Shown here: positions 8,718 through 17,287 of the stretch, piece by piece | Numbering within the stretch: position 1 is the stretch's first letter | Layout: each line of letters begins with the position of its first letter | Source of the DNA: an uncultured bacterium | GTDB lineage: Bacteria; Actinomycetota; Coriobacteriia; Coriobacteriales; Coriobacteriaceae | DNA: 45,584 bases | NCBI GenBank assembly: GCA_905215445.1 | Contig: CAJMPZ010000011.1 | Location: 1-45,584 of the forward strand | Direction of reading: 5' to 3' | Made by a program: the position numbers and the translations under genes | Notes under the pieces: generated by a model | What the model was told of the DNA's origin: nothing | Database searches by the model: none | What the model saw: only the letters and a program-made list of their open reading frames with translations

Positions 8718-9740
8718 CTACTCGCCATCGATGTCAGTCGCGACAGCCTCCTCGATGGCCTCGACACCGACAGGCGACAGATCCTCCTTGCCTTGGCAGA
8801 ACTTCTTGTCGACCCAGCCAGTCAGAATCGGAGCCATGATCGCCGTGATGATAACGGCGGTGGCGATCTGAGCGTACGCGGTGGGCGCAAGCTCGGCGTA
8901 GCGCGGTGCGACCTCGGCGAGGGCAACCGGTGTGGTCATAGCCGTGCCGGCAATGGTGGAGCAAGCCACAGCGGCCTTGCCATTGCCGCCGCACAGACGC
9001 TCAAACGCAAAGGTGATGGGACCGACGACAAACAGCGTGACAAGGCCCAGCAAGATGCCGGAAATACCGCCGGTGATAAAGCTCGACAGGCTCATGGACG
9101 CACCGAGCTGAAATCCGATGACGGCAATCGCGGGATTGGCACCGGGAACCAGCAGGTTCTTGATAAACGGGAACAGGTTGCCCAGAACCATGCCAATAAC
9201 GAGTGGCAAGATGGAGCCGATAATGGTGCCAATGGGAATGTTGGCGAGGCCGGAAACACCGAGGATGATCATCGTGACGGCAGGGCCGGCCGTAAAGAAC
9301 AGGATACCGACGGCGCCCTGCTCGGACTCATCGCCAAACTCGCCCATGATGCCCGTATAGAGCGCCATGTTGCAAAACGTGATGCCGCCGATGATAGACA
9401 CGGAACTCAGACCCAGGAAGTTGTCGTTAAAGAAATATGCCACGCCCAGGCCGAGAGCCGCTGCGACGACCAGCTTGGGGATCAGCACGACGATGCCGGT
9501 CTTGATGGCGCCCGGCGTGGACTTAAAGCTGATGCCGGCGCCCACAAACAGCAGGATCGCGGCGACGATGGTATTGGAGCCACCGCGGCAGGCAGCCGTA
9601 AAGAAGCCGCCGATCTCAAAAACCTGCGGGCAGAAGGTGTTGAGCAAAAGACCGACGATCATCGGATAGATCATGATGTCGCCCGGGATGCGCGGGACCT
9701 TGAATTTCTTTTGCTCGTTGGCGTTCGCTTCCTGTGCCAT
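8718..9740 (-). CDS. kdgT: 2-keto-3-deoxygluconate permease family transporter
   Basis: A 340-residue membrane protein of the KdgT family, which imports 2-keto-3-deoxygluconate by proton symport during pectin or uronate breakdown. Characteristic segments are VPRIPGDIMIYPMIVGLLLNT at the start, CRGGSNTIVAAILLFVGAGI, GGITFCNMALYTGIMGEFGD and GTAMTTPVALAEVAP. About ten helices fill the chain, and the last 25 residues are an acidic cytoplasmic tail. The start is the ATG at 9740 with GGGGG seven bases before it; an in-frame extension to 9809 lacks a site. No KDG kinase, aldolase or pectinase gene is nearby, so the real substrate could be another sugar acid. It lies downstream of azlCD on the same strand, but a 142-bp gap suggests its own promoter. 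Confidence 0.85.
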   Translation of the reverse strand: MAQEANANEQKKFKVPRIPGDIMIYPMIVGLLLNTFCPQVFEIGGFFTAACRGGSNTIVAAILLFVGAGISFKSTPGAIKTGIVVLIPKLVVAAALGLGVAYFFNDNFLGLSSVSIIGGITFCNMALYTGIMGEFGDESEQGAVGILFFTAGPAVTMIILGVSGLANIPIGTIIGSILPLVIGMVLGNLFPFIKNLLVPGANPAIAVIGFQLGASMSLSSFITGGISGILLGLVTLFVVGPITFAFERLCGGNGKAAVACSTIAGTAMTTPVALAEVAPRYAELAPTAYAQIATAVIITAIMAPILTGWVDKKFCQGKEDLSPVGVEAIEEAVATDIDGE

Positions 9741-9882
9741 GAAACCCCCATTTCCGCTGACGCAGAACAAAAGCCCACGTCGCACTTTGCTACAGTAAAG
9801 TCTGAACATGGTACCAGAAGAAGCAGACCGGCTCGGTGAGAAATTCGATTCGTAAAGTCGAGACGGTAAACGCGCCCTGCTC

Positions 9883-10206
9883 TTATACGAAGCTCAAAAC
9901 GATATAGAGCGCAATGCCCGAGACGCAGCACCACAACATCGACTTTGTCTTGATTGCCACCGCCACGACGCCGGCGGCCGCAATCCAGGGAATCAAGCCC
10001 TGCCACAGGCCGGCGTCGAAAGCGCCGGGGCTTATCAGGTCGTTAGCGACTAGCGCCGCAAAGGCGGCGGGCGGAATATAGCCCAAGGCCTCGGTAACGC
10101 GGGGTGAAAGCGTTCTCCCACGCAAAGCAAACGCCGGGGCAATGCGGAAAAACGCGATGGCCGCCCACGACGAGAGCCACAGGACCAAAAACTCGTTAAC
10201 GGGCAT
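9883..10206 (-). CDS. azlD: AzlD family branched-chain amino acid exporter subunit
   Basis: A 107-residue protein with four hydrophobic helices. It is the small partner of AzlC in branched-chain amino acid (and azaleucine) export. It carries the usual ALGYIPPAAFAALVANDL segment and a C-terminal helix pair. The ATG at 10206 has an AGGAAGGGG ribosome binding site and overlaps the azlC stop by 11 bp, so the two are translationally coupled. An upstream in-frame ATG at 10257 would overlap azlC much further and is unlikely. Confidence 0.9.
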   Translation of the reverse strand: MPVNEFLVLWLSSWAAIAFFRIAPAFALRGRTLSPRVTEALGYIPPAAFAALVANDLISPGAFDAGLWQGLIPWIAAAGVVAVAIKTKSMLWCCVSGIALYIVLSFV

Positions 10207-10888
10207 CGCGAGCACCCCTTCCTTCGGCGAGGGCATCGCACACGAGCGCCGCGGCAACGCCGACGAGTACGCTTACCGGCACGGCGACATTCGTCCACCC
10301 CAAGAACTTGCATACGGCGACGGACACCGCGCCCGAAACCGCCGCGACAACGTTGCCGCGCGACAGCCGCTGCGAAAAGAGCAGGCAGATAAAGAGCGAG
10401 GTGCAGACAAAGGCTGCAATGGCGGTGGGAACATCGACAACGGCGCCGACGATGGCGCCCATCGTACACGATACGCCCCATGTTGCGACGAGGATCACGT
10501 TGAGCGCAAAGGACTCGCGCGGGCCCCAATCCGCCCCCTCAACCAACTTGGCAAGCGAGATGCCATATGCCTCCTCGGTGAGCGTCGCGGCAACGGCCAG
10601 CGTCTGACGCTTCGAGGCGCCCGCCAGATGCGGTGCGATCGATGCCGAGTAAAGTGCAAAGCGCGAGGAGATTGCGGCGACGCTGGCGACGATCGATGCC
10701 GCAGGCACGCCCGCCAGCCACAGGTTGCAGATCATAAACTGGCCGCTGCCCGTCACAAACGTGCTGCTCAGGGCAAAGACCATCCAGGGTTCCATTCCCG
10801 TCTGCCCCATGATCATTCCGCACGGCGCGCCTATTGCAACATAGGTAAGCATCACTGGCCAGACGGTTCTAACGATTTTGAGCACCAT
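10196..10888 (-). CDS. azlC: AzlC family branched-chain amino acid exporter, large subunit
   Basis: A 230-residue membrane protein of the AzlC family, forming an export pair with AzlD. Motifs include APCGMIMGQTGMEPW, SSTFVTGSGQFMICNLWLAG and SSRFALYSASIAPHLAG, all typical of the first half of the family. The start is the ATG at 10888 with a weak GATGAGAAG site; an in-frame extension to 10957 has no evident site. No Lrp-type regulator is adjacent. It is divergent from the HD-domain gene. Confidence 0.9.
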   Translation of the reverse strand: MVLKIVRTVWPVMLTYVAIGAPCGMIMGQTGMEPWMVFALSSTFVTGSGQFMICNLWLAGVPAASIVASVAAISSRFALYSASIAPHLAGASKRQTLAVAATLTEEAYGISLAKLVEGADWGPRESFALNVILVATWGVSCTMGAIVGAVVDVPTAIAAFVCTSLFICLLFSQRLSRGNVVAAVSGAVSVAVCKFLGWTNVAVPVSVLVGVAAALVCDALAEGRGARDAR

Positions 10889-11014
10889 ACGCTTCTCATC
10901 CTGACAAAGTCTCCGAGCCGCATGTAGCGACACGGCAGAATCATCATCCGACAGCAACCGAGTTCACCTACAATTGCCACCGGATCGAAAGACACAACTT
11001 TTTAGGAAGTCATT

Positions 11015-11827
11015 ATGACAGCTATCGATCGAGACCGGGCGCGCGCGGCCTTCAAAAGCTACACCGATGCCTACGACGCCACCAGCCCACGCATCGCGCT
11101 CAAAATCGAGCATACGTACCATGTGGCCGAGGCATGCGATGCCGTAGCGCGCGAGCAGGGCTGGTCGACAGAGGATATTGACCTGGCCTGGCTTTGCGGC
11201 CTGTTACACGATATGGGCCGCTTTGAGCAGCTGCGGCGCTGGGACACCTTTAAGGACGCCGAGAGTATGAGCCATGCAGCGTTGGGCGTCGGGGTCCTCT
11301 TTGGCGAGAACCCCGACGACGCGCCCGCCACAACAAGCATCCGAGATTTTATCGAGGCCGACGAGCACGACGAGCTCATCCGCGCGAGCATCGCCTATCA
11401 CAGCGACTTTCGTCTACCGGCACAACTCAACGAGCGTACACAGCGCTTCTGCGATATCGTGCGCGATGGCGACAAAATCGACATTATGCGCACCATCGCC
11501 GACAGCACCGTCGACACCATCCTCAAGGTGGACGAGAAGACGTTTCTCGGCAGCCGTTTCTCGTCGCCGACACTTGCCGCCTTTGACGAGCATCGGTGCG
11601 TCGCGCGCGACGAGCGCAACGAGCCGGCGGACTACCTGGTGGGACTCATCTGCTTTATGTTTGAGCTCGTCTATCCAGCGAGCCGCGCGCTGGCGCGCGA
11701 GCAGGGCGATATCTACCGCCTGCTCGACGCGCCCTTTGGCATTACGCGCCCCTTTACCGACCCCGCCACGCAGGCAGCCTGGAGCCGCCTAAAGGACGAG
11801 ATGCGCGACTGGCTGGCGCGCGCCTAG
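11015..11827 (+). CDS. HD-domain phosphohydrolase
   Basis: A 270-residue soluble protein with an HD metal-dependent phosphohydrolase domain over about residues 25-165. His33/His36 in EHTYHV, the His65-Asp66 doublet in LLHDMGRFEQ, SIAYHSDF and RDGDKIDI supply the expected metal ligands. The substrate is probably a nucleotide or other phosphate ester and cannot be told from sequence. The C-terminal 100 residues contain one hydrophobic helix (GLICFMFELVYPASRAL) and no second domain. The ATG is preceded by TTTTTAGGAAG. It is a single gene whose last four bases overlap the end of the converging etfA. Confidence 0.85.
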   Translation: MTAIDRDRARAAFKSYTDAYDATSPRIALKIEHTYHVAEACDAVAREQGWSTEDIDLAWLCGLLHDMGRFEQLRRWDTFKDAESMSHAALGVGVLFGENPDDAPATTSIRDFIEADEHDELIRASIAYHSDFRLPAQLNERTQRFCDIVRDGDKIDIMRTIADSTVDTILKVDEKTFLGSRFSSPTLAAFDEHRCVARDERNEPADYLVGLICFMFELVYPASRALAREQGDIYRLLDAPFGITRPFTDPATQAAWSRLKDEMRDWLARA

Positions 11828-13029
11828 CGCTCAAGCTGGGCCAGCAGCTCCTCGACGACCTCGACGGCGTCCCCAACAACCTTGTACTGGGCAGCACCGA
11901 AAATGGGGGCATCCGGGTCCTCGTTAATGGCGATAATGCACTCCGCCCCACCGATGCCGGCAAGATGCTGGATGGCGCCCGAAACACCGATACTCACGAG
12001 AAGCTTGGGCGAAACCGATACGCCGGTCTGGCCAATCTGATGGCGATACTCCAACCAGCCGGCCTCCACGACAGGTCGCGTGCAACCAAGCTCGGCTCCC
12101 AGAGCCTCGGCGAGCCTTCGCATCAGGGGCAGATTCTTCTTGGAGCCAATGCCGCGGCCCACCACGACCAGGCGCTCGGCATCGGCGATCGAGGCCTGCT
12201 GCCTCCACTCCTCGGCGGGAATCGAGATCTCGACACGAGCCTTAGCATCATCCGCAAGCGATATCTGGGTGATCGTGCCGGAGCGGCCGTAGTCAAAGTC
12301 GGGTGCCTTAAAGATGCCGGGACGAACCGTTGCCATCTGGGGACGATGATTGGGGCAGACGATGGTGGCCATCAGGTTGCCGCCAAACGCCGGACGCGTC
12401 TGTTGCAGCAGTCCCGTCTCCGTATCCATCGAAAGTACGGTGCAGTCAGCCGTAAGGCCCGTCTGCAAGCGCACGGCAACGCCGGGTGCCAGTTCGCGGC
12501 CAAAAGCGGTCGCACCGTATAGGATGGCCTCGGGTTTGCGTTCGGCTACCAAATCGCAGATCAAGTGGGCGTAGACCTCCGCATCGTTTTGGCGCAGGCG
12601 CTCGTCGCGACAGGCCAGGACTTCGTCGGCGCCCGCGCAAACCAGATGCTCCAGGTCACCGAGAGAACCCTCGGGGCCCATACCGACCAGTGCCACCAGA
12701 CGGCAGCCGCGAGCATCGGCAAGCTCGCGCCCCTTGCCCATGAGCTCGTAGGCCACGGGAGCCACGGCGTCGCGCTCGTCAGTCTGCACGAAGACCCAAA
12801 TGTCTCGATATGCATCAAGGTCCACCGCACCAGCGGCCTCGTCACGCTCGATCGAGATAGCGTTGACAGGGCAGGCGTCGACGCACCCACCGCATAGGAT
12901 GCAGCCGTCGGTTACGTGGGCGCATCGGTTGGGTCGCTCGCCTTCCACTACGATGCCGCCCGAGGCACAGGCGCGAACGCAGCGACCGCAGCCGATACAG
13001 GCTTCGCTATCGATAATCAGTCCGCTCAT
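11824..13029 (-). CDS. etfA: Electron transfer flavoprotein alpha subunit with N-terminal ferredoxin domain (LctC-like)
   Basis: A 401-residue fusion. Residues 1-60 form a two-cluster ferredoxin, with Cys11, 14, 17 and 21 and Cys43, 46, 49 and 53. The rest is an ETF alpha chain ending in the FAD-binding segment GQTGVSVSPKLLVSIGVSGA. The ferredoxin extension is a feature of LctC in the Acetobacterium lactate dehydrogenase complex and of some other anaerobe ETFs. It lets electrons pass to or from soluble ferredoxin. The gene starts immediately after the etfB stop, with AGGGG nine bases before the ATG, and is last in a three-gene operon. The first cluster's fourth Cys is followed by Ala instead of the usual Pro, a mild variant. 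Confidence 0.92.
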   Translation of the reverse strand: MSGLIIDSEACIGCGRCVRACASGGIVVEGERPNRCAHVTDGCILCGGCVDACPVNAISIERDEAAGAVDLDAYRDIWVFVQTDERDAVAPVAYELMGKGRELADARGCRLVALVGMGPEGSLGDLEHLVCAGADEVLACRDERLRQNDAEVYAHLICDLVAERKPEAILYGATAFGRELAPGVAVRLQTGLTADCTVLSMDTETGLLQQTRPAFGGNLMATIVCPNHRPQMATVRPGIFKAPDFDYGRSGTITQISLADDAKARVEISIPAEEWRQQASIADAERLVVVGRGIGSKKNLPLMRRLAEALGAELGCTRPVVEAGWLEYRHQIGQTGVSVSPKLLVSIGVSGAIQHLAGIGGAECIIAINEDPDAPIFGAAQYKVVGDAVEVVEELLAQLER

Positions 13030-13845
13030 CTATGCCATCCCCTCGATAATCTTGGCAAGTTCTACCGCCTGCTCGGACGCCGTCCCCTCAACGGCCTTGC
13101 ACGTTTGGTCACGGTCGGGCACAAACGAGCGCACGACCTGTGTCGGCGACCCGGCAAGACCGCAACGCGCGGGGTCGGCGTTCACGTCGGCGGCACTGAC
13201 CACGCGCACGTCCGCCTCCTCTGCCGCGCGAATACCGGCAATACTCGGCATACGCAACTGGCCAATCTCCTTGGCAGTCGTCATCGCGCACGGCATCTCC
13301 AGGCACACCGTCTCCTCGCCGGCATCGCATCCGTGAACGAGCGCCAGCGAGCCACACGTCGTAAAGCCCGCGCTCTGCACGCAGCTCACGTCGGTCACGC
13401 AGGGAATCTCAAAGGCACCGGCAAGCTCGGGACCAATCTGGGCCGTATCGCCATCCACCGCCATCTTGCCGCAGATGAGCAGGTCGAAGTCCTCGTCGAG
13501 CGCCTCGATGCCGCACTTAAGGGCATAGGTGGTTGCCAGGGTATCGGCACCTGCAAAGGCGCGATCGGTTAGCAGCAGTGCGTCATCGGCGCCTCGGGCG
13601 ATGCAGTCGCGCAGCAGCGACTCGGTCGCGGGGATGCCCATCGACACCACCGTTACGCGCACGTCCATGCCAAAGCCGATAAAGTCGTCCTTCAGCGCTA
13701 GCGCACATTCGAGGGCACTTGCATCGAAGGGATTAATGACCGCCTGCTTGCCATCACGCACGATAGTATTGGTCTTGGGGTCCATCTTGACCTCGGTGCT
13801 TCCGGGCACCGCCTTGACGCACACCACCATATGGAAATCACTCAT
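13030..13845 (-). CDS. etfB: Electron transfer flavoprotein beta subunit (LctB-like)
   Basis: A 271-residue ETF beta chain that begins SDFHMVVCVKAVPGS. It carries GKMAVDGDTAQIGPELA, the VDGDTAQxGP signature linked in the family to bifurcating ETFs holding a second FAD. It should pair with the ferredoxin-fused EtfA downstream and take electrons from or give them to NAD(H) and the FAD dehydrogenase upstream. I place the start at the ATG at 13845, nine bases after GGGGG. A GTG at 13851 would give a GTGA overlap with the upstream stop and is an equal alternative. Co-transcribed with its neighbours. Confidence 0.92.
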   Translation of the reverse strand: MSDFHMVVCVKAVPGSTEVKMDPKTNTIVRDGKQAVINPFDASALECALALKDDFIGFGMDVRVTVVSMGIPATESLLRDCIARGADDALLLTDRAFAGADTLATTYALKCGIEALDEDFDLLICGKMAVDGDTAQIGPELAGAFEIPCVTDVSCVQSAGFTTCGSLALVHGCDAGEETVCLEMPCAMTTAKEIGQLRMPSIAGIRAAEEADVRVVSAADVNADPARCGLAGSPTQVVRSFVPDRDQTCKAVEGTASEQAVELAKIIEGMA

Positions 13846-13847
13846 CT

Positions 13848-15449
13848 TCACGCGCCCCCTTTCTGGACGAGTTCATCCAAGAGCTTCTCCGTAAACAGGT
13901 TGCCGCGACCCAACTGGCCGGCAGGATCGAGCTGGAGTTTGAGGCGCGCCGACTCGACCATGGCCTCGTGGCCGTACATCGTCTCCAAGAAGCCCGCCTT
14001 GATCTTGCCGACGCCGTGTTCGGCAGAAACGGCACCGCCCATGGCCGTGACCTCGGAAGCCCACTGGGCAAAGAGCTCTCCACCACGACGGTAGTCTTGC
14101 GCATCGCGCGGCAGGATGTTCACATGCAGATGGTTGTTCCCGATGTGTCCCCAGGCAGCAGACTCAAGCCCGCTTTCGGCCAGCGTGCGGCGATAGAGGG
14201 CCATGACATCGGCAAGGCGTGCATTGGGCACCGACATATCCGATCCCAGCTTGGTAATGGTGGGGTCGGTGCGGCGACGCTCGTCAATGAGCATGTTGAC
14301 GCTCTCGGGCACCGCGTGGCGGAAGAACCGCTGGCACTCGCGATCGACTTCGGTGCGGGCGACCCATGTCGCATCGTCGCGGCCGCCCGCAAACTCCAGC
14401 ACCCATCCAAGGTGGTACAGCTCCTCGGTCGCCTGCGCCTCGTCATCGCAGTCGAGCTCCACGTAGACACAGACCTTTGCCTCGTCGTCGAGCGCCGGCA
14501 GCGAGGCAAACGCTGTCGACTGCTCGCGCTGGCGACGCAGGATATCCAGGGCGCCAGCATCGAAATACTCAATAGCGGCGGCATGGGACAGCACGGGACG
14601 CACGGAATCGGTAAAGGACACGGCCTTGTCTTCGCTATCGAAAAAGCAACTCACACCCCATACGACCGAAGGTGCCGCCTGCAGGGCGATCTCGAGCTCG
14701 GTAATGACGCCGAGCGTGCCGCACGCACCGATAAAAAGATCGATGGCGTCCATATCGTCCGCAACAAAATACCCCGAGGCATTTTTGGTCTTGGGCATGG
14801 TGTAGTCAGGAAGATCAAGCTCGAATGTATGACCCTCTGCCGTCACGAGCGACAGGTGGCGGCCCTGGGCAAAAGCCTCGCCGCGCTGAAGCTCAAGCAA
14901 ATCGCCATCAGCCAGCGCGACGTGGAGTCCCGTGATATGCGGGCGCATGGGGCCGTAAGCGTAGCTGCGGGCGCCGGAGGCGTTGCATGCCGCCATGCCA
15001 CCCAGACAGGCAGATGCCTCGGTGGGATCGGTGGGAAAGAACTGCTCGGGGGACTCTTGGAACTCCTCGTAGGCCTCAAGCGATGCCTGGTCCCAACCAG
15101 CGGTCGGCAGTACCTTCTTGCTCAGCTGCTTACGCAGCTCCGAGAGCACAACGCCCGGCTCCACGCGCAGCAGAAATTGGCCTTGTTCATCGCGGCGAAG
15201 GCCCAAGTAGCGATTCATACGGGAAGTATTGAGGATATGCCCACCGTGGGGCACGGCACCGGCGGCAAGGCCGGTTCGGGCGCCCTGAACCGTTACCGGG
15301 ACACGCTCGGCATGGAGCGTTTCCAAAATGGCACGGACCTCGTCTTCCGTTGTCGGAAACGAGATGCTCGATGCTTCGCCCGATGCACGAGATTCATCGC
15401 GGCCATACTCTTCGAACTCATCGGTGAAGGGTTTAATGGTTGCAGACAC
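13848..15449 (-). CDS. lctD: FAD-linked lactate/glycolate dehydrogenase subunit (LctD/GlcD type)
   Basis: A 533-residue FAD-binding oxidoreductase of the GlcD/D-lactate dehydrogenase family. The PCMH-type FAD domain spans about residues 30-215, with VTVQGARTGLAAGAVPHGG and ACLGGMAACNASGARS. The substrate domain follows, with GACGTLGVITELEIAL, GHIGNNHLHVNI and SAEHGVGKIKAG, the last two holding the metal- and lactate-binding histidines. It starts at GTG (15449) with AGGGGGAG before it. Gene order lctD-etfB-etfA with tight overlaps matches the lactate dehydrogenase/ETF complex of Acetobacterium woodii. That complex couples lactate oxidation to NAD+ reduction by spending reduced ferredoxin. D- versus L-lactate, or another 2-hydroxyacid, cannot be decided. 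No lactate permease or racemase lies next to it. Confidence 0.88.
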   Translation of the reverse strand: MSATIKPFTDEFEEYGRDESRASGEASSISFPTTEDEVRAILETLHAERVPVTVQGARTGLAAGAVPHGGHILNTSRMNRYLGLRRDEQGQFLLRVEPGVVLSELRKQLSKKVLPTAGWDQASLEAYEEFQESPEQFFPTDPTEASACLGGMAACNASGARSYAYGPMRPHITGLHVALADGDLLELQRGEAFAQGRHLSLVTAEGHTFELDLPDYTMPKTKNASGYFVADDMDAIDLFIGACGTLGVITELEIALQAAPSVVWGVSCFFDSEDKAVSFTDSVRPVLSHAAAIEYFDAGALDILRRQREQSTAFASLPALDDEAKVCVYVELDCDDEAQATEELYHLGWVLEFAGGRDDATWVARTEVDRECQRFFRHAVPESVNMLIDERRRTDPTITKLGSDMSVPNARLADVMALYRRTLAESGLESAAWGHIGNNHLHVNILPRDAQDYRRGGELFAQWASEVTAMGGAVSAEHGVGKIKAGFLETMYGHEAMVESARLKLQLDPAGQLGRGNLFTEKLLDELVQKGGA

Positions 15450-15794
15450 GCGAACTCCCCCTTTAGCTAACTACAGTGTTTGCAGGGAGATGTTACCGCA
15501 TCGTTTCGTCGACGTGTTCGAGACCGTCTCCATAATTGGCGATTTTTACGTTTGTGCAATTCGGCGAACGGCAAGGCTTCCTCGGCAGACGATGCTTTTG
15601 ACACATATCGCCCCGCCGTCGCCGACCGCTCGATTGTCGCTCGAAAAAAGTTGAAGTAATTTTTCCACCTTTTACCTGCGGAGATGTCAATCCGTCAAGC
15701 ATTTGGTCAGAAATTGGTCAAGTAGCGGCTGATACGGTCGGCGTCGACAGCCAAAACCGATAGAAGTTTTGGCCCCAGAAGCAGGGAGGTTCCC
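15450..15794. other. Divergent intergenic region, 345 bp
   Basis: This gap separates lctD (leftward) from the secreted-protein operon (rightward) and should hold both promoters. It is more AT-rich than its surroundings around 15640-15670. I see no convincing sigma-70 pair, RNA gene or conserved small frame. The one structured element is the TTGGTCA direct repeat listed separately. Confidence 0.6.
15703..15720. promoter_or_regulatory. TTGGTCA direct repeat, candidate operator
   Basis: TTGGTCA occurs at 15703-15709 and 15714-15720, 11 bp apart, so the two copies face the same side of the helix. TTGGT is also the half-site of GntR-type lactate regulators (LldR sites are inverted, not direct). 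No regulator gene is adjacent, so the assignment is only suggestive. Confidence 0.3.
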
Positions 15795-16091
15795 ATGGCA
15801 TATTACTGGCCCCAGTACGGCGTCGCCATCGAGGTCGACGACGATCCCTATCTCCTGCCTTTCGACGAAGAGGCGTTCCCCGATACGGCGGTCTACCACG
15901 TCACCACCGATGTTATCTGCGACCCCGAGTCGTTCTCGGCGCTCGCCCACCACATCGCGCGTATCCACGACATCGAGCTCCCTCACGACTTTGACGAGCT
16001 CATCTACTCGCGCCGCCTGATGCTTCACATGCTCTTTGGAGCGGACCCGTCCACGTTCGCACGTGTCTACACCACCAAGGACGCCGCATGA
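15795..16091 (+). CDS. Hypothetical protein, first gene of secreted-protein operon
   Basis: A 98-residue acidic protein of no family I recognise. It has no signal peptide or membrane helix, so it is probably cytoplasmic. Its first 30 residues are rich in aromatic and acidic residues (AYYWPQYGV, VDDDPYLLPFDEEAFPD) and the remainder looks alpha-helical. GGGAGG lies six bases before the ATG. The stop overlaps the ATG of the next gene (ATGA), so the two are translationally coupled. Being first in an operon of exported proteins, a regulatory or chaperone-like role is possible but not shown. Confidence 0.7.
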   Translation: MAYYWPQYGVAIEVDDDPYLLPFDEEAFPDTAVYHVTTDVICDPESFSALAHHIARIHDIELPHDFDELIYSRRLMLHMLFGADPSTFARVYTTKDAA

Positions 16092-16597
16092 GTGCGAAGA
16101 AGCCGCCCCGCCTCGCAGGACTGGGGCGTCGCAAGAAACTCGTCGTTGTCTGCCTGGCTATCGCCTGCGCCCTCATCGCCGTAGGGCTATACGCCTGGCA
16201 GTCGCAGCCCGTGCCCGAAGCGGGCGCCTCAGTCACGACGGCAGAGGGTAAATCGCGACAAGAAATCCAAGATGAGCTCGATGCCATCGTCCGCGACAAC
16301 ATGATGACGATTTCGGTCGCGCCGGTCGCTCAGCTACAGGAGGACGGCAAGCTGCGCGTCAACGTGCAAAACGTCCAAGACAATAAATTTCCCCAGCGAT
16401 TCCGCGTCATCCAAAACGACGAGACCATGTACGAATCCGGTGTGGTCGAGACCGGCAAGACAATCGAGACGTGCCCCGCCGGCGACATCAAAGAAGGAGA
16501 GGCATACATCGAGATCCAGGCACTCGATGCCAAGACCCTCGACAGCCACGGCAATCCGACACGTGTCAAGGTACGGGTTGAGCAAGCCGAGAACTAG
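16088..16597 (+). CDS. Membrane-anchored surface protein, second gene of the operon
   Basis: A 169-residue protein. A basic start (RRKK) precedes one hydrophobic helix at about residues 18-37 (LVVVCLAIACALIAVGLYAW), then an extracellular domain of about 115 residues. The domain looks like a beta-sandwich. It resembles, by eye, surface proteins of anaerobic Firmicutes with a pattern of vV.I...E.iYeSG.ve.G..Ie (here FRVIQNDETMYESGVVETGKT). No lipobox or sortase motif is present, so the helix itself is the anchor. Its ATG overlaps the previous stop. A binding or assembly role on the cell surface is an inference. Confidence 0.72.
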   Translation: MSAKKPPRLAGLGRRKKLVVVCLAIACALIAVGLYAWQSQPVPEAGASVTTAEGKSRQEIQDELDAIVRDNMMTISVAPVAQLQEDGKLRVNVQNVQDNKFPQRFRVIQNDETMYESGVVETGKTIETCPAGDIKEGEAYIEIQALDAKTLDSHGNPTRVKVRVEQAEN

Positions 16598-16687
16598 CTT
16601 TTTCGGCCGACGCGACACCGCACGCAATTCACCAGCATTCGTCCAATCATCGCGGGGACGGCCCGCGGCGAATAGAAAGGAACGACC

Positions 16688-17287
16688 ATGGACATCACCA
16701 GGAACATGAACGGAGCCAGAGCGCTCGTCGTGGGCGCAGGGCTCGCGCTCGCGCTCGCAATGGGCGCCGCCCCGACGCCAGCTCTGGCAGCCGGGCGCGT
16801 TGGAACCACGAAAGTAATGGTCAGGACCGAGATCGACAACGTAGAGTTCAAAGTTCCGACGGTTATTCCCTTCGTCGCCAAGGCCGACGGCACGCTTCAG
16901 GGCCCCTCAGAAGACGCGACCACCATCGACAATCATTCGGCCTACGGCATCCATGTCACCAACATGAAGATCGACGCCATGAACACCTGGACCATTGCCG
17001 CCGACGCCAAGGCCGGAACCGCGCAGAATTCCATCGACTTTAAGGTCGGCCCCGACGGCGCACTCCAGAACGCCAGCGCCGCAATGCAGGAGACGGGCCT
17101 CGATCTTTCCAAGAATGCAGCCTTCGACATGGGCTACCAGGGCATTGCCGGCGGCACGGACAAAATTAAGCTCAAGACAAGCGGAAACGTCGCCCGCGTC
17201 ACGCGCGACATCTTCCGCGTAACCGGCGAAGGCGATCAGGTTGCAACGATCACCTGGACGGTCGAGCCCGGTGCGCACACGGCATAA
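16688..17287 (+). CDS. Secreted beta-rich protein, third gene of the operon
   Basis: A 199-residue protein with a clear signal peptide, cleaved near residue 35 after ALALAMGAAPTPALAA. The mature part, of about 165 residues, appears all-beta and lacks cysteines. Blocks such as VPTVIPFVAKADGTLQGPSE, TTIDNHSAYGIHVTNMKI and VATITWTVEPG have the look of WxL- or pilin-like exported domains. I cannot assign it to a family. A similar run of motifs appears in the C-terminal part of the last gene of this operon. AGAAAGGA precedes the ATG. A 90-base gap separates it from the upstream gene, with a short GC hairpin near 16654-16672. Confidence 0.75.
   Translation: MDITRNMNGARALVVGAGLALALAMGAAPTPALAAGRVGTTKVMVRTEIDNVEFKVPTVIPFVAKADGTLQGPSEDATTIDNHSAYGIHVTNMKIDAMNTWTIAADAKAGTAQNSIDFKVGPDGALQNASAAMQETGLDLSKNAAFDMGYQGIAGGTDKIKLKTSGNVARVTRDIFRVTGEGDQVATITWTVEPGAHTA

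Noticed and set aside
13968..15470. 500-residue open frame on the plus strand opposite lctD
   Set aside because: It is an antisense shadow with no start signal, full of Arg, His and Gly; the minus-strand lctD has all its family motifs.
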